From NCBI RefSeq assembly GCF_016718685.1, contig NZ_JADKCX010000014.1, positions 5,195-69,194 on the forward strand: a stretch of DNA of 64,000 nt. Reading direction: 5' to 3'. How positions within the stretch are numbered: the stretch's first letter is position 1; the number at the start of each line of letters is the position of its first letter. Below are positions 7,838 to 17,800 of the stretch, piece by piece. The DNA is from Haliscomenobacter sp. GTDB taxonomy: Bacteria > Bacteroidota > Bacteroidia > Chitinophagales > Saprospiraceae. Both the position numbers and the translations under genes were made by a program. The notes beneath the pieces were generated by a model. It saw only the letters and a program-made list of their open reading frames with translations, was not told the DNA's origin and made no database searches.

Positions 7838-9970
7838 ATGAGCAGTACCAAACACCTCGAATTAATCGCCCAAGCCACGGGCATTTCCTTTGGACGAGTC
7901 AAAAACACCATCCAGTTGTTGGACGAGGGTTCCACCATTCCGTTTATTTCTCGTTATCGCAAAGAAGCCACGGGCGAGTTGGATGAAGTACAAATCGCCG
8001 ACATCCAGCGCGAGCACAAAAAGTTCGAAGAACTGGAAAAACGCAAGGAGAGTGTTCTCGGTTCCATTGCCGAGCAAGGCAAACTCACCGATGAACTGCG
8101 CCAACGCATCGAAAACTGCTACGACCCCACCGTGTTGGAAGACATTTACCTGCCTTACAAACGCAAAAAGAAAACCCGCGCCTCGGTAGCCCGCGAAAAA
8201 GGCCTGGAACCCCTGGCCCTACGCATCCTCGAACAACGCGACTCCGACGATCCCGAAATCCTGGCGGGCAAATACATCACGGATGAGGTGCCCAACGTAA
8301 CAGAAGCCCTGGCAGGTGCCCGCGACATCATCGCCGAGATGGTCAACGAAAGTGAAGACGCCCGGAATTCGATGCGCCGGGTTTTTTCCAAAACCGCCAT
8401 CATCCAGTCCAAAGTAGCCCGGGGCAAAGAAAAAGAGGGCGACAAATACAAAGACTATTTCGACTTCTCGGAAGTCCTCAACAAATGCCCTTCCCACCGC
8501 CTGCTGGCCATGCGCCGGGGCGAGGAGGAAGGTTTTTTGCGGGTGTTGATCGTGCCAGCTGACGAAGAAGACACCAAATACCAATTGGAAAAACGTTTCC
8601 TGAAAGGATTTGGGGCCAGTGCAGAGCAGGTCAAAACCGCCATTCACGACAGCTACGAACGTTTGCTGGCGCCTTCGATCGAAACCGAATTCCGCAACCT
8701 TTCCAAAGACAAGGCCGACAAAGAAGCCATCGATGTGTTCACCCAAAACTTGCGTCAACTCTTGTTGGCGGCACCTCTGGGCCAAAAACGCGTAATGGGC
8801 CTCGACCCTGGCTTTCGCACGGGCTGCAAACTGGTGGTGCTCGACGACAATGGCAATTTGCTGGAAAACCTGGCCATTTACCCCCATCCTCCCCAATCGG
8901 ACGAAGTAGGTGCGAAAAAAACCATCGCTTTTTTGGTCGACAAACACGGCATCGATGCCATCGCCGTAGGCAACGGAACGGCTGGCCGGGAAACCCTGAG
9001 CCTTTGCCGGAGCATCAACTTCAAGCACGAGGTGGAAGTGTTTATGGTCAATGAAGCGGGGGCTTCGATTTATTCGGCTTCGGACGTAGCGCGGGAAGAG
9101 TTCCCCGATTATGATGTAACCGTACGCGGTGCCGTTTCCATCGGTCGGCGTTTGATGGACCCATTGGCCGAATTGGTGAAAATTGACCCCAAATCCATCG
9201 GGGTAGGGCAGTACCAGCACGATGTAAACCAAAGTCAACTCAAGGAAAGCCTGGATCAGGTGGTCGAAAGTTGTGTCAACAGCGTAGGGGTCAACCTCAA
9301 TACGGCCAGCAAACACTTGCTCACGTATGTATCTGGCCTTGGCCCGGTGATCGCCAAAAACATTGTGGAATACCGCGCCCAAAACGGGGCATTCAATACC
9401 CGGAGCGAGCTGAAAAAAGTAGCCCGACTGGGGGATAAAGCCTTCGAACAATGCGCCGGATTTTTGCGCATTCGGGGCGCTAAAAACCCGCTTGACAACA
9501 CCGCAGTTCACCCGGAAACCTACCCCATCGTTGAACAAATGGCCAAAGACCTGGCCTGCAAAGTGCAAGACCTGATCAGCAATGGCCCTCTGCGCAAAAA
9601 AGTAGAACTCAAGCGCTACGTAACCGACAAAGTGGGTTTACCCACCCTGCAAGACATCATGAAGGAATTGGAAAAACCGGGGCTAGACCCCCGGGGAACG
9701 GCCAAGTCCTTTGATTTTGGCAATGTCCACAGCATTGAAGACCTGCGCCCGGGTATGGTTTTGCCCGGCATCGTGGAAAACATCACCAATTTCGGGGCCT
9801 TCATCGACATTGGCATCAAGGAAAAAGGCCTGGTCCACGTGTCCCAAATGGCCAACCGTTTTGTGAAAAATCCGATGGAGGTGGTGACCCTGCGCCAGGA
9901 AGTCAGCGTACGGATCGTGGAGGTCGACATTGCCCGGAAACGGGTACAATTGTCGATGAAAGATTTGTAA
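7838..9970 (+). CDS. tex: Tex-family RNA-binding transcription accessory protein
   Basis: A 710-residue cytosolic nucleic-acid-binding protein of the Tex/YhgF family, linked to transcription processivity and RNA metabolism. Domains in order: N-terminal helical Tex domain (SFGRVKNTIQLLDEGSTIPF, then RYRKEATG), YqgF/RNase H-like domain (VMGLDPGFRTGCKLVVLDD), helix-hairpin-helix motifs (LNTASKHLLTYVSGLG, KNIVEYR), and a C-terminal S1 domain (GMVLPGIVENITNFGAFIDI). The start ATG at 7838 (MSSTKHLELIA) matches family length. An upstream in-frame extension of 49 residues overlaps the promoter and is rejected. Confidence 0.95.
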   Translation: MSSTKHLELIAQATGISFGRVKNTIQLLDEGSTIPFISRYRKEATGELDEVQIADIQREHKKFEELEKRKESVLGSIAEQGKLTDELRQRIENCYDPTVLEDIYLPYKRKKKTRASVAREKGLEPLALRILEQRDSDDPEILAGKYITDEVPNVTEALAGARDIIAEMVNESEDARNSMRRVFSKTAIIQSKVARGKEKEGDKYKDYFDFSEVLNKCPSHRLLAMRRGEEEGFLRVLIVPADEEDTKYQLEKRFLKGFGASAEQVKTAIHDSYERLLAPSIETEFRNLSKDKADKEAIDVFTQNLRQLLLAAPLGQKRVMGLDPGFRTGCKLVVLDDNGNLLENLAIYPHPPQSDEVGAKKTIAFLVDKHGIDAIAVGNGTAGRETLSLCRSINFKHEVEVFMVNEAGASIYSASDVAREEFPDYDVTVRGAVSIGRRLMDPLAELVKIDPKSIGVGQYQHDVNQSQLKESLDQVVESCVNSVGVNLNTASKHLLTYVSGLGPVIAKNIVEYRAQNGAFNTRSELKKVARLGDKAFEQCAGFLRIRGAKNPLDNTAVHPETYPIVEQMAKDLACKVQDLISNGPLRKKVELKRYVTDKVGLPTLQDIMKELEKPGLDPRGTAKSFDFGNVHSIEDLRPGMVLPGIVENITNFGAFIDIGIKEKGLVHVSQMANRFVKNPMEVVTLRQEVSVRIVEVDIARKRVQLSMKDL

Positions 9971-9987
9971 AATGGAGTGTGGGTTTC

Positions 9988-10074
9988 TAATCTTGTTTTT
10001 TTCTCCCGCAGATTTGCAGATCATGTGATCTTTGGAAAAATCTGCGAAATCTGCGGGAGAAAAAAACAAGATTA
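9988..10074. repeat. Intergenic hairpin with GCAGATTT-unit arms
   Basis: Arms at 9988-10022 and about 10040-10074 read TAATCTTG, a T-run, CTCCCGCAGATTT, then GCAGAT on one side and the reverse complement on the other with one or two small differences. Inside each arm the unit GCAGATTT occurs twice. It lies just after tex (stop 9970) and before the convergent nitroreductase gene, so it may act as a bidirectional terminator. A half copy of the arm (TTTTTCCCGCAGATCT) occurs at about 34203. Confidence 0.8.
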
Positions 10075-10097
10075 TATCCTGACGAAGCCATCAATTT

Positions 10098-10676
10098 TTA
10101 CAGCTCCTTCACAAACTCCCCAAGTTCTTTTCTGCTCCTTGGCGTAGCTTCTCTACTGCGGAACGGCTCGTCCAATACGGCTGCGTCACCCAAGTGACCC
10201 AATGCGATCATCACCACAGCTTGTTCGTCCTCGGCCAAATTGAAATCTGTGCTGATTTTTCTTTTGTCAAAACCCTCCATCACGTGGCTGTAGATGTTCA
10301 TGGAAATGGCTTGCAAAAGCAAATTTTGGTTGGCCATACCTGTATCATGTAAGGCATTGATGTTGGGTTGCTGGTTGCGGGCATAAGTGGTTTTGGCGTA
10401 GCTAAAGACCAGTGCTGCGGCATGTTGTGCCCAAGCGGCATTGCCGGGATTGATGTAGGACAAGAGTTGTTGAAACCCTTCCTCATTTTGCTTAAGGGCA
10501 ACGATGTAGCGCCAGGGCTGTTCGTTCATGGCGCTGGGGGCCCAATTGGCCGCCTCCAGAATGGTATTGATCTCCAGTTGGGTGAAGGCTCGTGGCGAAA
10601 AAGCCCGCGCACTCCAACGTTTACGAATCAGATCGGCTACCGGATATTGTGTTTGAGCATGTTTGATGCTAACCAT
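10098..10676 (-). CDS. Nitroreductase-family protein
   Basis: A 192-residue FMN-dependent oxidoreductase of the nitroreductase superfamily, acting on nitro compounds, quinones or similar electrophiles with NAD(P)H. Visible hallmarks: RKRWSARAFSPRAF with the FMN-phosphate-binding Arg-Ser, EAANWAPSAMNEQPWRYIV, and the C-terminal ALGHLGD. The ATG at 10676 (MVSIKHAQTQYP) gives the normal length. It follows the pirin gene on the same strand, separated by a hairpin. Pirin, nitroreductase and a Crp-type regulator together suggest a redox-response unit (inference). Confidence 0.85.
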   Translation of the reverse strand: MVSIKHAQTQYPVADLIRKRWSARAFSPRAFTQLEINTILEAANWAPSAMNEQPWRYIVALKQNEEGFQQLLSYINPGNAAWAQHAAALVFSYAKTTYARNQQPNINALHDTGMANQNLLLQAISMNIYSHVMEGFDKRKISTDFNLAEDEQAVVMIALGHLGDAAVLDEPFRSREATPRSRKELGEFVKEL

Positions 10677-10691
10677 GGTTGTAGATTGAGT

Positions 10692-10722
10692 GCTGTCTGC
10701 ACCGTTCAAAAGTGCAGGCAGC
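10692..10722 (-). promoter_or_regulatory. Hairpin between pirin and nitroreductase genes
   Basis: GCTGTCTGCAC (10692-10702) pairs with GTGCAGGCAGC (10712-10722) through 11 pairs including one G-T wobble, with a 9-base loop. It sits directly downstream of the pirin stop codon and before the nitroreductase start, with no T-run, so it could be an RNA-stability hairpin or weak attenuator. Confidence 0.45.
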
Positions 10723-10733
10723 GGTTGTTGTGT

Positions 10734-11450
10734 TTATACATTCATCGGAACTTCCATCAGCAGGAATTCAGCAGCGCTGTTGGCCTGGATGGACAATTGC
10801 CCTGTATTCCAAACCCCCAATCCATCGCGGGTACTGAGCAATTGATCGTTGACACTGATGTCACCTTTGAGTACAAAAACATAAACACCGTTACCGGCTT
10901 TTTTGATGGAGTACTCGGCAGTATGGCCCTGTTCAAAATCAGCCAGGTGAAACCAGGCGTCCTGATGAACCCAAACCCCGGCGTCGTCGGGATTGGGGGA
11001 AATGATCTGTTGCAATTGATTTTTGCGATCGGCCTTATTCAGGGTAATCTGGTCGTAACGTGGGGCAACATTGCGTTGATTGGGGAACATCCAGATCTGC
11101 AAAAATTTGACCAACTGATCTTTATTTTTGTTGTATTCGCTGTGGTACACCCCTGTTCCGGCGCTCATCACCTGGATGTCGCCATTGCGGATGACGGTGG
11201 CATTGCCGATGTTGTCTTTATGCTCCAGATCCCCTTCAAGTGGAATGCTGATGATTTCCATGTTGTCGTGAGGGTGGGTGCCAAAGCCCATGCCTGCCGC
11301 TACGGTATCGTCGTTCAGTACCCGCAACGCCCCAAAGTGCATGCGTTCAGGATTGTAATAGTTGGCAAAACTGAAGGTATGAAACGAATTGAGCCAGCCG
11401 TGATTGGCGTGACCACGGGTATCGGCTTTGTGCAAAACGGTATTTGTCAT
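10734..11450 (-). CDS. Pirin-family protein
   Basis: A 238-residue bicupin of the pirin/YhaK type. The N-terminal cupin carries the metal-binding pattern MGFGTHPHDNMEIISIPLEG and later MSAGTGVYHSEYN, which supply the histidine and glutamate ligands. The C-terminal cupin (WVHQDAWFHLADFEQG) lacks a full metal set, as is usual. Some pirins oxidise quercetin; others act in regulation. The ATG at 11450 (MTNTVLHKADTRGHANHGWL) is the family start. It is upstream of nitroreductase and downstream of a Crp/Fnr gene on the same strand. Confidence 0.88.
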   Translation of the reverse strand: MTNTVLHKADTRGHANHGWLNSFHTFSFANYYNPERMHFGALRVLNDDTVAAGMGFGTHPHDNMEIISIPLEGDLEHKDNIGNATVIRNGDIQVMSAGTGVYHSEYNKNKDQLVKFLQIWMFPNQRNVAPRYDQITLNKADRKNQLQQIISPNPDDAGVWVHQDAWFHLADFEQGHTAEYSIKKAGNGVYVFVLKGDISVNDQLLSTRDGLGVWNTGQLSIQANSAAEFLLMEVPMNV

Positions 11451-11485
11451 GGTTGTTTTTCTTTGTGGATGAACAAATTTGATGA

Positions 11486-11519
11486 TAAGTGCTGGTTCAA
11501 TATAATGTCCCAGCACTTA
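11486..11519. promoter_or_regulatory. Inverted repeat operator candidate upstream of pirin
   Basis: A perfect 10-bp inverted repeat, TAAGTGCTGG (11486-11495) and CCAGCACTTA (11510-11519), with a 14-base AT-rich spacer, lies 36-69 bases upstream of the pirin ATG. There is no T-run, and the AT-rich spacer resembles a promoter core. A likely binder is the neighbouring Crp/Fnr-type protein (inference); the half-site does not match the classical Crp or Fnr sequence. Confidence 0.5.
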
Positions 11520-11600
11520 CAAAGATCAGGCAATACCAAGGCTAGTACCAATAATGTAGATTAAGAAATGGACTTGTGGTAGATTAAGTGAAGGGGGAAA

Positions 11601-12179
11601 CTATTTGCCTTTGAGCAAGCGAGAACGCATTTTGCTAAAAAACTCGGGGGTAACGCCAATGTACGAGGCAATTTCTTTTTGCGGCAAGGTAGAGACCAAT
11701 GAAGGATATTTTTTGCAAAAATTTTGATATCGTTCTTCTGCGCTCAAACTCAGGCCGTCCAGTACCCGCTGCTGGTAAGCCACGAGGGAGTTTTCGGTAA
11801 GAATGCGAAAAAAACGTTCAAATTTTGGAATGTCGTGGTAGAGTTTCTCCTGGTTGATTTTGGATAGCTGGAGTACTTCCGTAACCCCGGGTGCCTGGAT
11901 GTTCAGCGTTCCCGGTTGTTGGGTATACAGGCTGTACATGTCGGCGATCCACCATCCGGGCGGAGCAAAGTTGAGGATGTGCTCAAACCCGTTTTTATCT
12001 ACCGTGAACCCTTTTAAACAGCCACTGATTACAAAAGTGGTATACCTGCAGATGTTGCCTTCTACTAAAAGGAACTGCTTTGGCTTGAGCGTTCTCCGCT
12101 CTAACAGTTCCATGAATGCGTGGGATTCCGCCTCATTCAATTGGATGTGTTTGGCAATATTTTGTAAAATCAGCTCCAT
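11601..12179 (-). CDS. Crp/Fnr-family transcriptional regulator
   Basis: A 192-residue regulator. The N-terminal cyclic-nucleotide-binding-like beta barrel spans about residues 20-110 (LKPKQFLLVEGNICRYTTFV, then GCLKGFTVDKNG). A long dimer helix follows, then a compact winged helix-turn-helix (LPQKEIASYIGVTPEFFSKM). It lacks cysteines arranged for an iron-sulphur cluster and the classical cAMP contact set, so its effector is unknown. The type is common in Bacteroidota beside the genes it controls. It is upstream of and parallel to pirin and nitroreductase, which it may regulate. Confidence 0.85.
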   Translation of the reverse strand: MELILQNIAKHIQLNEAESHAFMELLERRTLKPKQFLLVEGNICRYTTFVISGCLKGFTVDKNGFEHILNFAPPGWWIADMYSLYTQQPGTLNIQAPGVTEVLQLSKINQEKLYHDIPKFERFFRILTENSLVAYQQRVLDGLSLSAEERYQNFCKKYPSLVSTLPQKEIASYIGVTPEFFSKMRSRLLKGK

Positions 12180-12201
12180 GTGGTAGGTTTAAAACCAGCC
12201 A

Positions 12202-12209
12202 CAAAGTTA
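12202..12209 (-). promoter_or_regulatory. Candidate -7 element (TAACTTTG) of the Crp/Fnr gene
   Basis: The minus strand reads TAACTTTG 22 bases before the ATG at 12179, matching the Bacteroidota TAnnTTTG element. No convincing -33 TTTG is seen at the right distance. Confidence 0.35.
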
Positions 12210-12213
12210 ACAA

Positions 12214-13554
12214 TTAAGGCTTTCCTAGTTGTTTATGCAGCATTAACCCAATGCCACTGGAATAAATTTCTACTTGGCCATTTCCAACGCCCTGGAAAGG
12301 AATTTGTCCGAACCAATTGACTTGCAAACTCAATCCTGGACGGAGGTTTTTTTCAAAACCGATGCCCAACTGCGCCAGAGACAACCAATAGTTTTTGTCT
12401 TTTGTATTGTGCCATTCATTGACTTGACCATGGGTATAGGTTTTGTAGTAAAACTCATATTCCTCCTTTAAGATGGTCCAGGAAGAAGAGCCGATCATGA
12501 CAAAAGAATTCCATTTTGGCCGTACGAGCCAGTTATAACGGGCATCAAAACTCCATTGCAACATGTCACAAGTTCCTTCCGTCGAGTAGGGGTAAGCTTT
12601 ATTGGTCCAAAACCCTTTTGGTGCTACATATTCGCGCTCATCAGCGACGTAGTTTTTGAGCAAATACTGGCCAGATGCCTGGAAAACCAGTCGTTTTCCC
12701 AAGCGGTAATCAAACGCAATTCCGGCATTTAACCCATTGGCAGTTCGCCCATTGGCCTTCACCGCTGCAAGGTCTGGGCCGGCGCTGAAACCAAAACCCC
12801 AGGTGCTGTTTTTTGCTCGCAGGGGAGGAATATTCTCTTGGAAAGGTGTAAGTGCAAAAGCAAACAATGTTTCCGATTTTGCCGAATCGGATTGCAATGG
12901 TAAATCTGGCCAGGCCTGAGTTACCGTGCTAAAAGCCTCAAAAGCCTCCTGAGCCTTGCCGGAATTGGCCAAAGAATCTGCAAGTAATTTATCAGTAGTG
13001 TTAGGCGTAACAGCAAGGCCCTCGTGCGTATTGACAGTGTGCAGATCCTTGGGCGCAATGGGAACAGTTGTTTTGTTCAGGTTGTGCTTTCCATCCTGTT
13101 TAGGACCTTGCTTTCGGGATGTAAACAAGCGTGAATTATCGGAGGCTACATGGTTTTTGGGGTTTTTTGATGAAACGGCAGCTTCATCTCTTGAAGCGTT
13201 ATGGTTTTTTTCTTCGGCCAAATTCATAGATTCATGGGCGGCCGATGGGGGCTGCAATACTTTTGGTTTTAGCTCGCCTTTATTTTCTAGCAATTTTTCG
13301 TTAGACTCATTGGCAATCGGGCCATTGAATTTTTGACGTTCAGGTGTTGCTGGGGTAGACGTAGCTTTAATGCCCCATATCAAACCTACGCCCAAGGCTA
13401 TAAACACGGCAAAGAACAGCCAGAACAAACCACGACGGCGCTTGCGCTCTGCATGTGCCAGTTTGTCTTCCATCCGCTCCCAAGCCTGTTCGTTGAATGG
13501 GATGTCTGGTTCTTCTGAAGCCCGCTTGTACAAATCATCTACAAAATCCTTCAT
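12214..13554 (-). CDS. Anti-sigma-like membrane protein with C-terminal beta-barrel-like domain
   Basis: A 446-residue protein. The N-terminus (MKDFVDDLYKRASEEPDIPF, then AWERMEDKLAHAERKRRRG) is the short cytoplasmic head typical of ECF partners in Bacteroidota, followed by one transmembrane helix (about residues 46-65, LFWLFFAVFIALGVGLIW). A long polar low-complexity linker follows. The last 190 residues read as outer-membrane-type beta strands (WGFGFSAGPDLAAVKANG; RYNWLVRPKWNSFVMIGS; SSGIGLMLHKQLG). It starts 18 bases after the sigma gene, so the two are cotranscribed and probably act as sigma/regulator. An ATG at 13554 is preferred over the TTG at 13563. Confidence 0.75.
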   Translation of the reverse strand: MKDFVDDLYKRASEEPDIPFNEQAWERMEDKLAHAERKRRRGLFWLFFAVFIALGVGLIWGIKATSTPATPERQKFNGPIANESNEKLLENKGELKPKVLQPPSAAHESMNLAEEKNHNASRDEAAVSSKNPKNHVASDNSRLFTSRKQGPKQDGKHNLNKTTVPIAPKDLHTVNTHEGLAVTPNTTDKLLADSLANSGKAQEAFEAFSTVTQAWPDLPLQSDSAKSETLFAFALTPFQENIPPLRAKNSTWGFGFSAGPDLAAVKANGRTANGLNAGIAFDYRLGKRLVFQASGQYLLKNYVADEREYVAPKGFWTNKAYPYSTEGTCDMLQWSFDARYNWLVRPKWNSFVMIGSSSWTILKEEYEFYYKTYTHGQVNEWHNTKDKNYWLSLAQLGIGFEKNLRPGLSLQVNWFGQIPFQGVGNGQVEIYSSGIGLMLHKQLGKP

Positions 13555-13571
13555 GGCAAACAAAGTATGAG

Positions 13572-14111
13572 CTATTGCTGCATTTGCTGTAGTATCAGTT
13601 GTCGCAATCGCTCGCGTGCTTTGGACAAATTGGATTTGGAAGTGCCTACCGAAATACCCAATTCCTGGGAAATTTCTTCGTGGGTAAACCCATCCAGTAC
13701 GTATAAATTGAACACAGTGCGATAAGCTGTTGACAGCGATCGCACCAAAGCCATTAGTTCCTGAAACCCGAGTCTAGCCAGTATCTCTTCGGTATCAGGA
13801 ATATTATATTCAGTGTCCATCAGTGTGCTTATTTTGAGTTTCTGCTTCTTTTTGATGTGGTTGATGGCCGTATTGATCAAAATCCGCCGGAACCAGGGCT
13901 TAAACGGCATATCCGGGTCATAGCGTTGGATGTTGAGGAATACCTTTAAAAAGGCATCATTGGCTACCTCGATCGCCTCATCTTCGTTGTCGCAATAGCG
14001 CAAGGATACCGACATGGCGTAACCATAGAATTGCCTATACAGCTCTTTCTGGGCAGCGCGCTCCTTGCGACGGCACCCTTTCAGAATGTCAGCCAAATTA
14101 TGGTTCTCCAT
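13572..14111 (-). CDS. ECF-type RNA polymerase sigma factor
   Basis: A 179-residue group 4 sigma factor. Region 2 is seen in RQFYGYAMSVSLRYC, DNEDEAIEVANDAFLKVF and FKPWFRRILINTAINHIKKK, and region 4 in LVRSLSTAYRTVFNLYVLDG, FTHEEISQELGISVGTSKSN. Region 1 and 3 are absent, as expected. It directs core polymerase to a small regulon, probably governed by the overlapping downstream membrane protein. The gene begins with an ATG at 14111 and has no clear ribosome-binding site. Confidence 0.92.
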   Translation of the reverse strand: MENHNLADILKGCRRKERAAQKELYRQFYGYAMSVSLRYCDNEDEAIEVANDAFLKVFLNIQRYDPDMPFKPWFRRILINTAINHIKKKQKLKISTLMDTEYNIPDTEEILARLGFQELMALVRSLSTAYRTVFNLYVLDGFTHEEISQELGISVGTSKSNLSKARERLRQLILQQMQQ

Positions 14112-14251
14112 ATGAGCTCTAGAAGGTTTTATACATCCAGTACAAGCAATGGGGGTAAAACGTTGCCAGAGGGTATAATTTTTAGCATTTTTCTCCCCCT
14201 AAAATTATTACTTTTCATTATTTTTCCGAAATAATTCAGCAACACCTAAAC

Positions 14252-14752
14252 ATGATCGAAATCATCGAGGCTACCGAATTTCACCATCCGATCATTCGGA
14301 GCATTGCCTATCGGACCTGGCCGGATACTTTTGAGTCCATCTTGTCAACGGATCAAATCCTGTACATGCTCGAACAAATGTATAGCCTGGAGGCTTTACG
14401 TGAACAAACCCAGGTGAAGGGACACCAGTTTATTCTGGCCAAAGAGGGCTTGGAATACCTGGGTTTTGCTTCGATTGAAAAAAATTACCAGGATCAGCAA
14501 CATACCAAAATCCACAAAATCTACATTCTTCCTGAAGCCCAGGGGAAAGGCATCGGCAAAGCACTATTTGAGGAAATGACCCAACGCGCACGTACGGCCA
14601 ACAATGACAAACTGCTACTCAATGTCAATCGAGACAATAAAGCCACCCATTTCTACGGAAAAATTGGGTTCCAGACCATCGGCACCGAAGACATCGACAT
14701 TGGCAATGGTTATTTTATGAATGATTACGTCATGGAAAAAATAATTTGCTAA
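14252..14752 (+). CDS. GNAT-family N-acetyltransferase
   Basis: A 166-residue acetyl-CoA-dependent transferase. Motif A for acetyl-CoA binding is clear (KIYILPEAQGKGIGKALFEE, with the Q/RxxGxG/A core QGKGIG), followed by motif B (NVNRDNKATHFYGKIGFQ). Substrate unknown; it resembles the group acting on small amines or protein N-termini. It is divergent from the ECF sigma gene and its stop codon lies within the left arm of an inverted repeat. Confidence 0.85.
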   Translation: MIEIIEATEFHHPIIRSIAYRTWPDTFESILSTDQILYMLEQMYSLEALREQTQVKGHQFILAKEGLEYLGFASIEKNYQDQQHTKIHKIYILPEAQGKGIGKALFEEMTQRARTANNDKLLLNVNRDNKATHFYGKIGFQTIGTEDIDIGNGYFMNDYVMEKIIC

Positions 14753-14805
14753 TGTGTTGATTTGCTAATAATTACCACATTAGCACATTGCCACATCAGC
14801 AAATT
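14744..14805. repeat. Inverted repeat between GNAT and metacaspase genes
   Basis: The left arm (ATTTGCTAATGTG, TTGATTTGCTAAT; about 14744-14769) is mirrored by the right arm (ACATTAGCACATT, GCCACATCAGCAAAT; about 14777-14805), with several mismatches. Each arm is itself a double copy of a 12-14 base unit. It overlaps the GNAT stop codon and precedes the metacaspase start by 23 bases. Confidence 0.7.
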
Positions 14806-14827
14806 ACCCACATTAACCCATAAACTT

Positions 14828-17800
14828 ATGAAAAAACTATATTCCCTTTTCATCGGCATCGATACCTATCATCCCGAGTCTAAAGTAACCCCTTTGGAAG
14901 GTTGCCGCAATGACGTTGCGGCCATGAAAGATTTTTTAAGAGATACTTACGCCAAATCTTTCGATTTGTCGCCGGAAATTACTTTGCTCAACGATCAGGC
15001 CACCTACGCCAATATTGTCAAATGTATGGGAACCCATCACCTGGCCAAAGCGGGCAAAGACGATGTGGTTTTGATGTACTACAGCGGCCATGGTACCCAG
15101 GAAAAAGCAGCTCCTGAGTTTAAGTCACTTGACCCCACGGGCCTGCAAGAATCCATGGTTTGTTACGATAGTGGCTTGCCCGGTAAGTATTGCCTCGCCG
15201 ATAAAGAATTGCGGATTTTGTTGAGCATCATTCAACAACAGGGCGCTCACTTGACCCTCATTTTTGATTGTTGCCATTCCGGGACGATTACCCGCAGTCT
15301 TGACGATACCAATCAAGGAAAGTTCGTCAGTTTTATTTTCCGGAAGGAACTCCTGCTAGGCCTTATCAATCTTACCTCGATGGATATTTTGTCAAAAAAT
15401 TTCCCCAGGGGCCGAGCAGCGACCAATTGCCCTTGGCCAGCCACATTTTGATGACGGCTTGTGACCGCCAGGAAAAAGCTTTTGAACTTAAAATCCAGCG
15501 GGGGATGTTCTCCTACAATTTGCTAAAGGTTTTGGGAAATGACCCCAACCTTAGCTACGCCGATTTGTACACCCGCTGCCAGGCTTCTATGTTTCGCTCG
15601 GTGGAAAAACAACATCCGCAATTTGAAACCATTGCCGGGTTTGATCCCTGGCATAAGTTTTTAAACCTCGGTGAATCTACGCGTGGTGCCCAAGCCACGT
15701 ACCTCCTCAGCGCCAACGATAAAGACCAGTGGAACCTCAATTGTGGTGCGGTACACGGCCTTTCCACCGAATTGAACAAAATTGCTGAGTTTGAAATTTT
15801 GGAACAGGGTACCGGCAAATCGCTCGGCCGGGCGACTACCACTGGTGTAGGGTTTCAGGACAGCACCGTTGTTTTGAGCAACAACCTGGTGCTGGATATG
15901 GAACGCTCATACAACGCCAAATTGATCAGTATTCCTGCAGCGCCGTATGCCATCACCCTCAAAACCACCGCGAAAGGAAAAAAACGTTACGATGCTTATG
16001 TGAAAGCACTTCAGGCCATCGGGAAGGCTAAGTTTTCTCCTTATTTTGAATTGGTTGAAGGTAAAGTAGGCGGAAAATACCGCGTCGACCTCGATCAGGA
16101 TGTACTGGAGATCTACAACCAGGAAAACAATACCCTGATCAAACGATTTGGGGGAGACGATGATGACCCAATTTTTGAAGGAGCAACCGACATTTTGGAT
16201 CAGATCGCAAAATGGGAGAAAAATCTCACCCTCGACAACCGCAATACCCAATTCAATCGCAACGCCTTTAAGATTATCGCCAAACATTCCGATACCGGCC
16301 AGGTGCTTACTGGTTTGAGCGACCCTGCCAACCCCAATACGGAAGTCATCAACGTGCAGGTGGCCAAAAACCTGAATGGGAAATACGTATTGCCACTCGA
16401 TTTGGAACTCAAAAACGCTGCGGGGGGCACCTTGTTCTACAAAGCCCTCTACTTTTCGCGTAAATTCGGCGTAATGTCTTTGAATGGGGATTATTTGACC
16501 GTTGACGAAATCCCTACCCAAGACCAATACATCCAACCCCAGGCCTTGGAATTTGACCTCGCTGAAGGCAGAAAGGAAAGCAGTGAAATCGTCAAATTCA
16601 TCGTCAGCACCGCAAAATCAATGAAGAGTTTTTGTTGGAACAAGATGAACTCGAAAAGTTCGGAGAAACCGTCGAATTTTGGAAGAAAGGGGGGGCGTCG
16701 ACCACATTGGCCAATGCCAGAGATCTGCGGTGAAAAAAGGGCAAGATAAAAAAGCACCTGCCAACGACTGGTTTTGCAAAACCGTCGTATTCAAACTCAC
16801 CGCATTGGCTAGCGAGGTGGGGAAAACGTCCGTGCAAATGGGCAATGGGAAAATTGTGGTCAAGGGCCACGATTCCTTCCGCGCCAATCTCGCGTTGACT
16901 TCAGCCGGCAATTCCACCCGCGACATCAACAGTGTAGCCCCGCTGCCCCAAATTTTGGGCTGGAATAACCTCGTTTCACTAGACACTCCGTCTCGTGACC
17001 TCTATTCAGCTACACCGGATACGCTGGAAATCAGCAACCTGGAAAACGACGCCGACCTGCGCAACAACCCCCTGCAAATTGAACTGGATGCCCAACTCAA
17101 AGCCGGAGAATTTATTCTTCCCCTGACTTTTGATGGTGAAGATTTTCTGCCCGTAGGCACAACCCGAGAATTGGCAGACGGCAAAGTGGAAATTTCCATT
17201 CACGAAATTCCTGAGGTAAAATCGGAAGGCCGCAGCATCCTGCGTGCCTTGAAAATGTGTTTTTTCAAAATCGCCCTGGGGCAGGAACAGAACAAACTCT
17301 GCTGGATTGAGTATGTAGATGGACAACCCAAATACCACGATACTGGGGTCAAAGAAAAGGTAGCCAGCGCCAAAAACATCCTCTTGGTCATTCACGGCAT
17401 CATTGGCAATACCACCGAAATGGCGGCGGCGATGGGGCGGGCCATAAGCAGCAAAACGGTAGATCTGGTTTTAGCCTACGACTACGAAAACCTGAACACC
17501 AGCATCGAAGCCAATTCCGGTAAGCTCAAAATAGCCTTGGAAGCAGTGGGCATCAAACCCGATAAAAAAGGCAAGCTGAATAAAAAATTCAGCATCCTGG
17601 CCCATTCTATGGGTGGACTGGTGTCGCGCCATTTTATCGAACAATTGGGGGGAAGGGCAGTGGTGTCCAAACTCATTTTGGCGGGAACACCCAGTGGTGG
17701 CTCCAATTTGTCAAAACTGACCAAATACCGCGATACCGCCATGTTTTTATTGCCTTTGGCGGTCAATGTGGGTTTGGCCATTCCGGCCATTGCGACCATC

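Noticed and set aside
8219..9568. 449-residue open frame on the minus strand
   Set aside because: It lies wholly antisense to tex, has no family features, and arises from the codon pattern of tex.
10368..11564. 398-residue open frame on the plus strand
   Set aside because: Antisense to both pirin and nitroreductase genes, which are clear families; no homology-like motifs.
14762..14828. Longer metacaspase start at TTG/ATG near 14762
   Set aside because: The extension is translated from the right arm of the inverted repeat and is not protein-like; ATG 14828 begins the caspase fold.
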